Positions 52,994 to 61,432 of a DNA stretch of 64,000 nt are shown piece by piece; within the stretch, counting starts at the first letter, position 1, and the number at the start of each line of letters is the position of its first letter. Origin of the DNA: Enemella evansiae (GTDB lineage Bacteria > Actinomycetota > Actinomycetes > Propionibacteriales > Propionibacteriaceae); assembly GCF_002250705.1 (NCBI RefSeq), contig NZ_NMVP01000010.1:1-64000 (forward strand). The letters run 5' to 3'. The translations under genes were made by a program, and so were the position numbers. Below the pieces are notes generated by a model. It did not search any database, was not told the origin of the DNA, and was given only the letters and a program-made list of their open reading frames with translations.

Positions 52994-53014
52994 GGCTTCG
53001 TTCGCTCGCTCAGC
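52994..53014 (-). repeat. Dispersed GAGCGAGC repeat overlapping a stop codon
   Basis: GGCTGAGCGAGCGAACGAAGCC (minus strand) is a short form of the repeat at 43940, 44347 and 1010. Its TGA (53010-53012) is the stop codon of the DUF4031-HD gene, so the repeat inserted at, or evolved into, the end of that gene. Confidence 0.6.
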
Positions 53015-53897
53015 CGACGTTCCCGAGCGACGCGAGCTCGGCGCTGAGGTTCCAGCGGGCCGCCGCGCTCCAGAGCTGGGCGCCGGCCTCGGTGCGGTAG
53101 AGCGGGTCGAGGGCGAGCAGATGCTCCAGCACCTGTGCCCGGCCCTTCCGGAAGTCGGGGAGCGGGAGGTCGGCGTACTCCCGGCGGACGTCGCGGCGAT
53201 AGGTCTCGTACCGCCCGGGGTCGGCTCCCAGGATCGCCAGATCCGCATCACACAACAGTTCCCCGCGCTGATCACCGGCCGCGGGGGAGTGGCCGGCGGT
53301 GAGGCGTACCAACCGCGCCACCTCCGCCACCTCGGCATCGGGCAGCAGGCCGGCCAGCCGGGTCTCGGCGAGCCGGGCCGAGTCCTCCTCGTCGGCACCG
53401 GCGCGGCCGGCGTACACCGCGTCATGGAACCAGATCGCCGACTCGACCACCGGCCCGGCGCCACCCGGACTGGCGACCAGGGCCAGCGAATCCAAGCAGT
53501 GTTCGAGATGCCCCAGATCGTGGTAGTACCGTCCACGCGCCGACCAGCGATCCAGCAGCTCGGCCGCCACCTCCGAAGAACCCGCCAGCGGCCACCGGGC
53601 CAGCAACTTTTCCTTGCGGGCCTGGGTTTCCGCCTTCACCACCGCCTTGGTACGCCGCAGCCCGCTCGCCCGCAGCGCGGTCACCAGCTCCCGCGCAGAC
53701 ACCGCCACCGCACCCGCCGCGACACAGTCGGCGTACTTCGGTTCGGGCACGTCGTAGTGATCCCGATCGAAGGCCCGCGGCGGCAACCCCGCGGCCTCGG
53801 CCACCTCGTGCAACTCCGCCAGCGAGGTGTCCGAGACCAGATGCGAGAACACCGTCTGGTGCGCCGGCCACAGCGGCGGGTCGATCAGGACGGTCAT
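53010..53897 (-). CDS. DUF4031-HD domain fusion protein
   Basis: This 295-residue protein has two parts. Residues 1-85 are DUF4031 (MTVLIDPPLWPAHQTVFSHL, AFDRDHYDVPEPKYADCVAA). Residues about 105-290 are an HD-type metal-dependent phosphohydrolase: YYHDLGHLEHCLDSLA, AIWFHDAVYAG and LLCDADLAILG provide the histidines and aspartates. HD proteins cleave phosphoesters of nucleotides or nucleic acids. The fusion of DUF4031 to HD is known in actinobacteria, but its substrate is not. The C-terminus ends inside a dispersed repeat. pepA lies 10 bp upstream on the same strand, so the two are probably co-transcribed. Confidence 0.85.
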   Translation of the reverse strand: MTVLIDPPLWPAHQTVFSHLVSDTSLAELHEVAEAAGLPPRAFDRDHYDVPEPKYADCVAAGAVAVSARELVTALRASGLRRTKAVVKAETQARKEKLLARWPLAGSSEVAAELLDRWSARGRYYHDLGHLEHCLDSLALVASPGGAGPVVESAIWFHDAVYAGRAGADEEDSARLAETRLAGLLPDAEVAEVARLVRLTAGHSPAAGDQRGELLCDADLAILGADPGRYETYRRDVRREYADLPLPDFRKGRAQVLEHLLALDPLYRTEAGAQLWSAAARWNLSAELASLGNVG

Positions 53898-53907
53898 CGA
53901 CGTTGGG

Positions 53908-55407
53908 TCAGGACTGCATCGAGCGGGCCAGCTCGACCAGGGTGCGCACGCCCACCCCGGTACCGCCGGCGGGCACCTCGCCGCTCGGCGCGCCCTCGTT
54001 GAAGCCGACGCCGGCGATGTCCAGGTGGCCCCAGTCGGTGCCCTCGTCGACGAAGCGGCGCAGGAAGGAGGCCGCCACCGAGGCGCCGCCCATGCGCTGC
54101 CCACCCGAGCGCAGATCGGCGACCTTGGACTCCAGCGGTTCGGCCGACCATTCGCCCATCGGCAGCCGCCAGGCGTCCTCACCGGCGGTCTCGGCGGCGC
54201 CGAGCAAGCGGTCGGCGACCTCGTCGGAGTCGGAGAAGACGCCGTAGATCTTGCCGCCCAGGGCGACCATCGCGGCCCCGGTCAGGGTGGCCACGTCGAC
54301 CACCAGATCCGGGTCGTCCTCGTTGCTGCGGGCCAGCCCGTCGGCCATCACCAGCCGGCCTTCGGCGTCGGTGTTGTAGTTCTCGACCGTGGTACCGCCG
54401 TAGATGGTGAGCACGTCCGAGGGCCGGTAGGCGGTGTCCGAGGGCAGGTTCTCGGCCAGGCAACCGTACGCGGTGACCTTCACCTTCAGCCCGAGATCGG
54501 CGATCGCGCGGACCGCGGCGAACACCGCGGCGGCGCCGCCCATGTCGCACTTCATCGTGTACATCGAGTCGCCGGGCTTCAGGTTCAGGCCGCCGGAGTC
54601 GAATGTGATGCCCTTGCCGACCAGCACCAGATGCGCCTTCGCGCCGCGCGGGGCATAGCTCAGCCGGACCAGCCGCGGGGTGTGCGAGGACCCGCCGCCG
54701 ACCGCGGTCAGCCCGCCGTAACCCTTGGCGGCCAACTGCTGGTCATCGAGCACCTCGACCGAGACCTTGCTGCCGGCGAACAGCTCCTTGGCCTCGGCGG
54801 CGAAGGTCTCCGGGTAGAGCAGATTCGCCGGCAGGTTCACCCAGTCCCGGGCGACGAGCTGCGCCCAGGTGATCGCGCCGACCGCGGTCAGCGCGTCCTT
54901 GGTGGCCTTGTCGGCGCGCGGGGTGAGCAGGGTGATCCGCGGCGCGGTGCGCTCCTCGGCCTTCGCCGAGATCGGCGCCCAGGCGTACTGGCCGAGCACA
55001 CTGCCCTCGGCGACCGCCTTCAGCTGCTCCGGCTCCTCGGTGGGCAGCGCCACCGCCAGGCGTACGCCCTCGCCCAGGCCGACCGCCGCGCGGGCCGCCG
55101 CACCGGCGGCGCGGCGCAACACGCCCGGGGTGGCCTCGCCGTCCTTGCCCAGGCCGACCGCGACCACGCGCAGCCCGGCGCCCAGCGGTACCACGGTGGT
55201 GCTGCCCACCTTCGTGCTTGCCTTCAGCTCGACCAGGGTGGTCGCCAGCTCCGCACCGAACCGCTTCGCATACGCCTTGCCGACCTCGACCGGCAGCCCG
55301 ACCAGCCGCGGGGCGTCCCCGTCACCGGTCAGCCCGATCACCAGCACCTGGGTGTCGGCGGGCATCGCCTTCGCGGCATTGAGCTGGGGCAGGACAGGGT
55401 TGACCAC
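53908..55407 (-). CDS. pepA: Leucyl aminopeptidase (M17)
   Basis: This 499-residue cytosolic aminopeptidase removes N-terminal amino acids, using two metal ions in a hexamer. The M17 catalytic domain has LVGKGITFDSGGLNLKPGDS, MYTMKCDMGGAAAVFAAVRA and the family signature NTDAEGRLVMADGLA, with the metal ligands Lys/Asp/Asp/Asp/Glu. The GTG at 55407 follows CGAGGAG by 5 nt; the frame stays open far upstream, antisense to gcvT, without similarity. It is divergent from gcvT with 69 bp between starts, as in the M. tuberculosis neighbourhood (Rv2213 and Rv2211c). Confidence 0.95.
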   Translation of the reverse strand: MVNPVLPQLNAAKAMPADTQVLVIGLTGDGDAPRLVGLPVEVGKAYAKRFGAELATTLVELKASTKVGSTTVVPLGAGLRVVAVGLGKDGEATPGVLRRAAGAAARAAVGLGEGVRLAVALPTEEPEQLKAVAEGSVLGQYAWAPISAKAEERTAPRITLLTPRADKATKDALTAVGAITWAQLVARDWVNLPANLLYPETFAAEAKELFAGSKVSVEVLDDQQLAAKGYGGLTAVGGGSSHTPRLVRLSYAPRGAKAHLVLVGKGITFDSGGLNLKPGDSMYTMKCDMGGAAAVFAAVRAIADLGLKVKVTAYGCLAENLPSDTAYRPSDVLTIYGGTTVENYNTDAEGRLVMADGLARSNEDDPDLVVDVATLTGAAMVALGGKIYGVFSDSDEVADRLLGAAETAGEDAWRLPMGEWSAEPLESKVADLRSGGQRMGGASVAASFLRRFVDEGTDWGHLDIAGVGFNEGAPSGEVPAGGTGVGVRTLVELARSMQS

Positions 55408-55476
55408 GGTTACTCCTCGAACGAACTCGATCATCGGTTGCCGGGTCACGGTATCGCGGGCACTAGGGTCAGGGTC

Positions 55477-56583
55477 ATGAACGACGCCCTGAAGCACTCC
55501 CCGCTGCACCAGCAGCACGTCGACGCCGGTGCCAAGTTCGCCGAGTTCGGCGGCTGGTCGATGCCGTTGCAGTACGCCGGTGGTGGCGTGGTCGCCGAGC
55601 ACAACGCGGTCCGGCAGGCGGTCGGCGTCTTCGATGTGTCCCACCTGGGCAAGGCGACCGTTCGCGGACCGGGCGCGGCGGCGTACCTGAACACCCAGCT
55701 GAGCAACGACCTGGACCGGATCGGCGCCGGCAAGGCCCAGTACACCCTGCTCTGCACCCCCACCGGTGGGGTCGTCGACGACCTGATCGCCTACCGCTTC
55801 GGCGACGATCATGTCTTCCTGATCCCGAACGCCGCGAACACCGCCGAGGTGGTCCGGGTGCTCGCCGAGGGCGCGCCCGACGGTGTCGAGATCACCGATC
55901 AGCACGACGACCACGCCGTGCTCGCGGTCCAGGGCCCGAAGTCCGACGAGCTGCTCGAACTGCTCGGCCTGCCCACCGGGCACGACTACATGTCCTTCGC
56001 CACCGCCGAACTGGATGGTGCGGCACTGACCGTCTGCCGCACCGGTTACACCGGCGAACGCGGTTACGAACTGGTCTGTGCGGCCGCCGACGCGCCCGCG
56101 CTCTGGCAGCGGCTGATGCAGGCCGGTGCCGATCTCGGGGTACGCCCCTGCGGGCTCGGCGCGCGGGACACGCTGCGTACCGAGATGGGTTACCCGCTGC
56201 ACGGTCAGGACATCTCGCCCGAGATCTCGCCGGTGCAGGCCCGGTTGGGTTGGGCGATCGGTTGGCAGAAGCCGTCCTTCCGCGGGCACGAGGTGCTGCG
56301 GGCGGAGAAGGAGGCCGGGCCGACACGCCGGCTGTGGGGGATCAGGGCCGTGGGCCGGGCGATCCCGCGGCCGCACATGTCGGTGCTGGACGCCGAGGGC
56401 GCCGAGGTCGGTGAGGTCACCTCCGGCACCCACTCGCCGACCCTGGGTACCGGTATCGGACTGGCCCTGATCGATGCGAAACTTTCCGCGGGCGATCCGG
56501 TCCGGGTGCAGGTGCGCAATCGCACCGAGGACTTCGAGATCGTGAAGCCGCCGTTCGTCACCCCCGGCGTACGCGGCGACTGA
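55477..56583 (+). CDS. gcvT: Aminomethyltransferase (glycine cleavage T protein)
   Basis: This 368-residue T protein releases ammonia from the lipoyl-bound aminomethyl group of the H protein and gives 5,10-methylene-tetrahydrofolate. Standard motifs are EFGGWSMPLQYAGGGVVAEH at the start, FDVSHLGKATVRGPGA, CRTGYTGERGYEL, GLGARDTLRTEMGYPLHGQD and the C-terminal barrel with TSGTHSPTLGTGIGLALI. It needs lipoate supplied by LipA/LipB and electrons passed to Lpd, so it fits the locus. The other gcv genes are not in the window. Confidence 0.96.
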   Translation: MNDALKHSPLHQQHVDAGAKFAEFGGWSMPLQYAGGGVVAEHNAVRQAVGVFDVSHLGKATVRGPGAAAYLNTQLSNDLDRIGAGKAQYTLLCTPTGGVVDDLIAYRFGDDHVFLIPNAANTAEVVRVLAEGAPDGVEITDQHDDHAVLAVQGPKSDELLELLGLPTGHDYMSFATAELDGAALTVCRTGYTGERGYELVCAAADAPALWQRLMQAGADLGVRPCGLGARDTLRTEMGYPLHGQDISPEISPVQARLGWAIGWQKPSFRGHEVLRAEKEAGPTRRLWGIRAVGRAIPRPHMSVLDAEGAEVGEVTSGTHSPTLGTGIGLALIDAKLSAGDPVRVQVRNRTEDFEIVKPPFVTPGVRGD

Positions 56584-56599
56584 CCGAGAGGGCGGATGG

Positions 56600-57403
56600 G
56601 TGGGGGACGCGGTGCAGGAGCCGGGCGATGAGGCCGTCGGATGGGTGCTGGCGGCGCTGCAGCGGCACGGCCGCCGCTATCGGATCGAGCGGGACCAGTA
56701 TCTGGTGCTCGATTCGGGACTGGCGCAGCGACTGGCCGATCTGGCCTACGCCGCCCGGCAGGCGCTGAGCATCTCCGGTCCGCCGGAGGCCGCGGCCGAT
56801 CGGGTGCTGGCGGATCTGTTCGCCCGCGAGCAGCGGCTGCTCGCCGGGGAGGTGCCGCCGATCGGGCAGGTGCGGTTGCGGATCACCCATCCCGACCTGC
56901 TGCCCCGGGACGGTACGCTGCCGGGCCCCGCCGAGTTGATCGTCTATCCGGTGCACGACACCGCCGACTCGGCGACCCGGCTGACCAGCAGCCAGGTGTC
57001 GGTGCTCGGCGACCGGCTGGCGGCCGAGGGGGTGCCCGGCGGCAACGATCTGGAACGGATCGGGGTGGCGGCCCTGCCGGCGACACTGGCCGAACCGGTC
57101 TCGGTGCAACCGGAACGCTGGGGCCCGCATCTGGCGGTGCTGGTCTCCGGTGATCTCTACACCGCGTCCCGGCTGCTGGATGTGCCCGGACTGCTGCGCG
57201 GCGTCGGGCTGGCGGAGAACGCCGACGTGTTCATCGGCGTACCGAGCTCGCGGGAGCTGTGGCTGCTGCCGATCACCCCGCAGGCGGTCGCCGAGCAGGC
57301 GCGCGAACTGGACAGCCGGGTGGCCGAGGCCTACCGTGCCAGCCGCGGCCAGATCGCGTCACGGGCGTACCTGTGGAGCGCCGGCCGGCTCCGGGTCCGC
57401 TGA
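56600..57403 (+). CDS. Conserved unknown cytosolic protein
   Basis: This 267-residue protein has no recognised domain; features are an alpha/beta pattern, EQRLLAGEVPPIGQVRLRIT in the middle, LAVLVSGDLYTASRLLDVPG and LWLLPITPQAVAEQARELDS. The last 60 residues resemble the C-terminal part of DUF1444-type proteins, but the match is weak. No signal peptide or membrane segment is present. It starts at GTG 17 nt after gcvT and is probably on the same transcript. Confidence 0.55.
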   Translation: MGDAVQEPGDEAVGWVLAALQRHGRRYRIERDQYLVLDSGLAQRLADLAYAARQALSISGPPEAAADRVLADLFAREQRLLAGEVPPIGQVRLRITHPDLLPRDGTLPGPAELIVYPVHDTADSATRLTSSQVSVLGDRLAAEGVPGGNDLERIGVAALPATLAEPVSVQPERWGPHLAVLVSGDLYTASRLLDVPGLLRGVGLAENADVFIGVPSSRELWLLPITPQAVAEQARELDSRVAEAYRASRGQIASRAYLWSAGRLRVR

Positions 57404-57421
57404 CCCGCCGGGGCGTACGCC

Positions 57422-57598
57422 TCAGGCCGGCTCGAGCGACATCGGCCCGTAGACCTCCCGGTCGCCCTCGCACAGGGTGACGCAGAGGATCCCCTCATCG
57501 AGCAGGTCCTCATAGTGCGCGGTCAGCCACTCCTCGGCCGCGGCCTGATCGGCGAAGTCCTGGTTGATCTCGCCACCATCGCTCTTCCAGTGCCACAT
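57422..57598 (-). CDS. Small conserved protein (58 aa)
   Basis: MWHWKSDGGEINQDFADQAA begins a compact acidic protein ending REVYGPMSLEPA. Similar short proteins with MWHW at the start and YGPMSL at the end are widespread in actinobacteria and have no known function. The start at 57598 is the only sensible ATG, and a longer read-through frame has no similarity. It is divergent from the molybdopterin oxidoreductase gene, whose promoter motif lies in the 66 bp between. Confidence 0.75.
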   Translation of the reverse strand: MWHWKSDGGEINQDFADQAAAEEWLTAHYEDLLDEGILCVTLCEGDREVYGPMSLEPA

Positions 57599-57630
57599 GG
57601 AATCGACTCTAGCTCTCCGGAGCTCTCGAC

Positions 57631-57657
57631 CCATCCGAACGGCCAGTGGGGACGAAG
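57631..57657 (+). promoter_or_regulatory. SigK-type promoter motif before the molybdopterin oxidoreductase
   Basis: CCATCCGAAC begins at 57631 and ACGAAG at 57652. The ATCC and CGAA elements are 20 nt apart, exactly as in the motif before the fasciclin gene (59275/59295). CCATCC is the -35 word reported for mycobacterial SigK, and CGAA is the core of its -10. The predicted start of transcription is at or next to the ATG (57665), implying a leaderless message. Confidence 0.55.
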
Positions 57658-57664
57658 ATGGAGT

Positions 57665-59224
57665 ATGGACACGACCATGGAACGGCTCGACACCCGGCGC
57701 CAGACCAGGCCGCCGGCCTGGCTGCGGGCACTGGCCGGGATCGCCAGCGCCGCCGCCGGCCTCGGCGTGGGGCACGCGCTCGCCGCCCTCACCGGGTCGG
57801 CCTCCTCCCCGCTGGTCGCGGTCGGCGGCGCCGCGATCGATCTGGCGCCCACGCCGGTGAAGGAGTTCGCGGTCGCCACCTTCGGTACCGCGGACAAGGC
57901 GGTGCTGATCGGCGGAATGATCGTGGTGATCGCGATCCTCGCCGCGGTGATCGGCCTGATCGCCTGGACCCGGCGCGGGCTGGCCCTGGCCGGGATCGCG
58001 CTGCTCGGCATCCTCGGGCTGGCCGCCGCGGCCGGCCGGCCCGGTGGGGTGGAGCGGTTCCTGCCCGGGGTGGCGACCATCGTCGTCGGCATGCTGGCGC
58101 TGCACCTGCTGACCCGCCCGCCCGCCGCCGGCGATCCCGAGCCGACCGGCCCGGTCGACCGGGCGGAACCCGAGGCGCTGGTGCGCACCGACCGGCGGAC
58201 CCTGCTCGGCGTGGCCGGCCTGGGGGCGCTGGCGGTGGCCGGCGGGCTGGTCGGCGGGCGGACGAGTACGCCGCGGACGCCGGTCTCGCTGCCGGCCCCG
58301 ACCTCGCCCGCCCCGCCGATCCCGGCCGGCGCCCAGGTGCCGGTGCTGCCGCCGTTCGTCACCCCGATCCCGGACTTCTACCGCGTCGACATCGCCCTGG
58401 TCACCCCGCGGATCGACCCGGGCGACTGGGAGCTGGTGATCGACGGCATGGTGCGCAACCCGTTGCGGCTCAGCTATCCGCAGTTGCTGGAACTGCCGAT
58501 GATCGAGCGCACGATCACGCTCGCCTGCGTCTCCAACGAGGTCGGCGGGCCGTACGTCGGCAACGCCCGCTGGCTCGGCGTACCGTTCTCCCACCTGATC
58601 GAGCTGGCCGGTGTCGATCCCGCCACCCAGCAGGTGTTCAGCCACAGCCGCGACGGCGGGTACACCTGCTCGACCCCGTACGCCGCTGTCAGCGACGGCC
58701 GCGACGCGATGGTCGCGGTCGGGATGAACGGTGAGGTGCTGCCGGAGAAGAACGGTTTCCCGGCGCGGATGGTGGTACCGGGGCTGTTCGGCTACGTCTC
58801 GGCGACCAAATGGCTGGCCCGACTGGAGTTCACCACCTGGGGAAAGCCGGCGTACTGGACCGAACGCGGCTGGGACGAGCAGGCCGCGGTGCTCACCCAG
58901 TCCCGGATCGACGTGCCGCAGTCGCTGGGCACGATCGGCGGGGACAAGCGGCTGCTCGCCGGGGTGGCCTGGGCGCAGCATCGCGGCATCGCCAAGGTCG
59001 AGGTGCAGATCGACGACGGTCCCTGGCAGGAGGCCCGACTGGCCGACGACGCGGGCATCGACCAGTGGCGGCAGTGGTGGTTCCCTTATCACGGGGCCCC
59101 GGGCCGGCACAGCGCCAGCGTCCGGGCCACCGACGGCACCGGTGCCACCCAACCCAGCCAGCGCCGCCGGGTCTTCCCCGGTGGGGCCACCGGCTGGCAC
59201 ACCATCCAGTTCACCGCGCAGTAG
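57665..59224 (+). CDS. Membrane-anchored molybdopterin-dependent oxidoreductase (sulfite-oxidase fold)
   Basis: This 519-residue protein has an N-terminal membrane part with about four helices (residues 20-150), then a twin-arginine-like RRTLLGVAGLGALAVAGGL (about 180-200) and a proline-rich linker. An external sulfite-oxidase-type molybdopterin domain follows. The likely molybdenum ligand is Cys288 in TITLACVSNEVGGPYVG. Further family segments are NARWLGVPFSHLIELAG and FTTWGKPAYWTERGW, with a C-terminal Mo-co dimerisation domain. Methionine sulfoxide or sulfite are possible substrates. It heads the fasciclin-SigK-RskA group and carries the shared promoter motif. Confidence 0.87.
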   Translation: MDTTMERLDTRRQTRPPAWLRALAGIASAAAGLGVGHALAALTGSASSPLVAVGGAAIDLAPTPVKEFAVATFGTADKAVLIGGMIVVIAILAAVIGLIAWTRRGLALAGIALLGILGLAAAAGRPGGVERFLPGVATIVVGMLALHLLTRPPAAGDPEPTGPVDRAEPEALVRTDRRTLLGVAGLGALAVAGGLVGGRTSTPRTPVSLPAPTSPAPPIPAGAQVPVLPPFVTPIPDFYRVDIALVTPRIDPGDWELVIDGMVRNPLRLSYPQLLELPMIERTITLACVSNEVGGPYVGNARWLGVPFSHLIELAGVDPATQQVFSHSRDGGYTCSTPYAAVSDGRDAMVAVGMNGEVLPEKNGFPARMVVPGLFGYVSATKWLARLEFTTWGKPAYWTERGWDEQAAVLTQSRIDVPQSLGTIGGDKRLLAGVAWAQHRGIAKVEVQIDDGPWQEARLADDAGIDQWRQWWFPYHGAPGRHSASVRATDGTGATQPSQRRRVFPGGATGWHTIQFTAQ

Positions 59225-59272
59225 TTCCTCGGCCGGGCGGGCAGAGATCCGAAAGATTTTCTGCCAGCACGG

Positions 59273-59300
59273 CAATCCGAACCGGCCACGGCGTCGAACC
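59273..59300 (+). promoter_or_regulatory. SigK-type promoter motif before the fasciclin gene
   Basis: CAATCCGAAC (59273) and TCGAAC (59294) repeat the arrangement seen before the oxidoreductase: ATCC to CGAA is again 20 nt. The transcript would start near 59306, 35 nt before the ATG. Confidence 0.55.
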
Positions 59301-59340
59301 AGCTGTGACACGACGTCAACGACCCGAGAGGAACGACACC

Positions 59341-60069
59341 ATGTCGAAGCACCTGCGCAGCATCAGCCGCACCGCCCTCATCCGCCGGGCCGCCGTGGCC
59401 GGCGGCGCGCTCACCCTGACCGTCGGCCTGGCGGCCTGCAGCGGCGGGATGAGCGGCAGCAGCTCCACCCCCGCGGCCGGCGGTGGCGCCAGCTCCCAGC
59501 CGGCGGCGAGCTCGGCGCCCGCCTCCACCGCGTCCTCGGCCAGCTCGTCCGCCGCGTCGTCGGCGAGCGCGAGCGCGTCCGGCGGTGGCGCCGCGACCGC
59601 GGCCTTCGGTTCGGCCTGCTCGGCGGTCCCCAAGGACGGCAAGGGCTCCTTCGACGGGATGAGCAAGGATCCGGTGGCCACCGCGGCCAGCAACAACCCG
59701 GTGCTGTCCACCCTGGTCTCCGCGGTCGGTCAGGCGGGCCTGGTCGACACCTTGAACAATGCCAAGGACATCACCGTCTTCGCGCCGACCAACGACGCGT
59801 TCAAGGCGATGGACCAGGCCACCCTGCAGAAGGCCATGGGCGACAAGAAGTTGCTCACCGATGTGCTCACGATGCACGTGGTGCAAGGAAAACTGGCGCC
59901 GAACCAGCTCGCCGGTGAGCACCAGACCCTCAACACGGGTCAGAAGGTCAAGGTGACCGGATCGGGCACCAACTTCAAGGTGAACGACAAGGCCACGGTC
60001 GTCTGTGGCAACGTGCAGACCGCGAATGCGACGGTCTACATCATTGACCAGGTGCTGCTGCCCAGCTGA
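59341..60069 (+). CDS. Fasciclin-domain lipoprotein (MPT83-like)
   Basis: This 242-residue surface lipoprotein has the signal peptide with lipobox LAAC (Cys33), then a Ser/Ala-rich linker (35-85) and one FAS1 domain. The FAS1 hallmarks are NNAKDITVFAPTNDAFKAMD, LLTDVLTMHVVQGKL and NATVYIIDQVLLP. FAS1 domains mediate adhesion. In mycobacteria the homologues MPT70/MPT83 are controlled by SigK, and here the sigma factor follows directly (12 nt gap), so control by the neighbouring system is very likely. Two cysteines in the domain may form a disulfide. Confidence 0.9.
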   Translation: MSKHLRSISRTALIRRAAVAGGALTLTVGLAACSGGMSGSSSTPAAGGGASSQPAASSAPASTASSASSSAASSASASASGGGAATAAFGSACSAVPKDGKGSFDGMSKDPVATAASNNPVLSTLVSAVGQAGLVDTLNNAKDITVFAPTNDAFKAMDQATLQKAMGDKKLLTDVLTMHVVQGKLAPNQLAGEHQTLNTGQKVKVTGSGTNFKVNDKATVVCGNVQTANATVYIIDQVLLPS

Positions 60070-60081
60070 TCGGGGACACTG

Positions 60082-60687
60082 GTGACCATGCAGCATCCGG
60101 AACCGGGGCGGGGCGTACTGCGCCCCGTCCCGGGCTCTGTCGACAGACCCGCCGACCTGCTCGGGCGTTGTGCCCGCGGTGACGACGGGGCCTTCGCGGA
60201 GTTCTACGACCTGACCTCGGCGCGGGTGTACGGGTTGGTGCTCCGGGTCGTCCGGGCACCGGACCTGGCCGCGGAGGTGACCCAGGAGGTCTACCTCGAG
60301 GTCTGGCAGACCTCGGCGCGGTACCGGCCCGAGCGCGGCAGCGTGTGGGCCTGGCTGACCACGCTGGCGCACCGCCGGGCGGTGGACCGGGTCCGCTCGG
60401 TGGAGCGGGAGCGGCAACGCGACAGCCGCTGGGCGGCCGAGGAGCTGGAGACCGAGCGCGACCAGACCTGGCAGCAGGCCGAGTCCTCGCTGGAATCCGA
60501 GCGGGTCCGCCGGGGGATGGACGAGTTGACCGGATTGCAACGCGAGGCCCTGCAGCTGGCCTACTACGGGGGCTACACGCAACAGCAGGTGGCCAGCCTG
60601 CTCGAGGTACCACTGGGCACCGTGAAGTCCCGGATGCGCGATGGGCTGACCCGCCTGCGCGATGTGTTGAGGGGGGACCATGACTGA
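60082..60687 (+). CDS. sigK: ECF RNA polymerase sigma factor, SigK-like
   Basis: This 201-residue sigma-70 ECF factor has region 2 (FAEFYDLTSARVYGLVLRVV, EVTQEVYLEVWQTSARY, RGSVWAWLTTLAHRRAVDRV) and region 4 (LQREALQLAYYGGYTQQQVA, VPLGTVKSRMRDGLTRLRD). The overlap with an RskA-like anti-sigma gene and the fasciclin neighbour support SigK identity. The start is GTG at 60082 or ATG at 60088. It is likely held inactive at the membrane by the downstream protein and released by proteolysis or thiol oxidation; the signal is unknown. Confidence 0.9.
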   Translation: MTMQHPEPGRGVLRPVPGSVDRPADLLGRCARGDDGAFAEFYDLTSARVYGLVLRVVRAPDLAAEVTQEVYLEVWQTSARYRPERGSVWAWLTTLAHRRAVDRVRSVERERQRDSRWAAEELETERDQTWQQAESSLESERVRRGMDELTGLQREALQLAYYGGYTQQQVASLLEVPLGTVKSRMRDGLTRLRDVLRGDHD

Positions 60688-61408
60688 CGAACGCATCCCG
60701 GCCGATCTGCACGGCCTGCTCGGGGGGTACCTGCTGGACGCACTGACCGACCTCGAACGCCAGCAGTTCGAGCGGCACCTGGCATCCTGCCCGGACTGCC
60801 GGGCCGAGGTCGCCGAGCTGCGCGAGAGCCTGGCAGAGGTGTCCCGGCTGACCGCGACCCCGCCGCCGCCGGCGCTGCGTGACCAGGTGCTCGCCCGGGC
60901 CCGGGAGATCCGCCCGCTGCCGCCGAGCGAACCGGTACGCAGCAGCGCGCGCCGTTCCCCCTGGGGCTGGCGAGTGGTCGCCGCGGCAGCCGCGCTGGTG
61001 GCGGTGATCGCCGGTGGCTGGGCGATCAACCAGCAGCTCGCTGCCCAGCAGCAGGCGAGCGTACGCGCGGCCCAGGCGCAGCGTGAGGCCGACCTGCTGA
61101 CCGCACCCGATGCGGTGGTCCGCCCGGTGCAGCTGCCCGACGGCGGCCGGGGCAGCGTGGTGGTCTCCCGCTCCCGCGGTCAGGCCATGTTCCTGGCCGG
61201 TTCACTCTCCGCCCCACCGCAGGGTCGGGCGTACCAGCTGTGGCTGATGAAGGACGGTGCGCCGGTCCCGGACGCCACGTTCGGTGCCGACGGCCGGATC
61301 TGGATGCAGGGCGATCCCAACGGCGCCGCCGCGGTGGCCATCACGATGGAACCGGCCGGCGGCTCGCGGACCCCGACGATGCCGGTGCTGGCCTCGACGC
61401 CGATCTGA
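60680..61408 (+). CDS. rskA: Anti-sigma-K factor, RskA-like
   Basis: This 242-residue membrane anti-sigma factor overlaps sigK by 8 nt. The cytosolic N-terminus has an anti-sigma domain with HLASCPDCRAEVAELRESL (HxxxCxxC, zinc-finger-like). One membrane helix lies at about residues 94-114 (RVVAAAAALVAVIAGGWAI), and the external RskA domain includes MFLAGSLSAPPQGRAYQLWL and VAITMEPAGGSRTPTMPVLA. The layout matches M. tuberculosis RskA (Rv0444c), which sequesters SigK. Confidence 0.9.
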   Translation: MTDERIPADLHGLLGGYLLDALTDLERQQFERHLASCPDCRAEVAELRESLAEVSRLTATPPPPALRDQVLARAREIRPLPPSEPVRSSARRSPWGWRVVAAAAALVAVIAGGWAINQQLAAQQQASVRAAQAQREADLLTAPDAVVRPVQLPDGGRGSVVVSRSRGQAMFLAGSLSAPPQGRAYQLWLMKDGAPVPDATFGADGRIWMQGDPNGAAAVAITMEPAGGSRTPTMPVLASTPI

Positions 61409-61432
61409 TCGGCGCAAGCGGGGGCGTACGCC

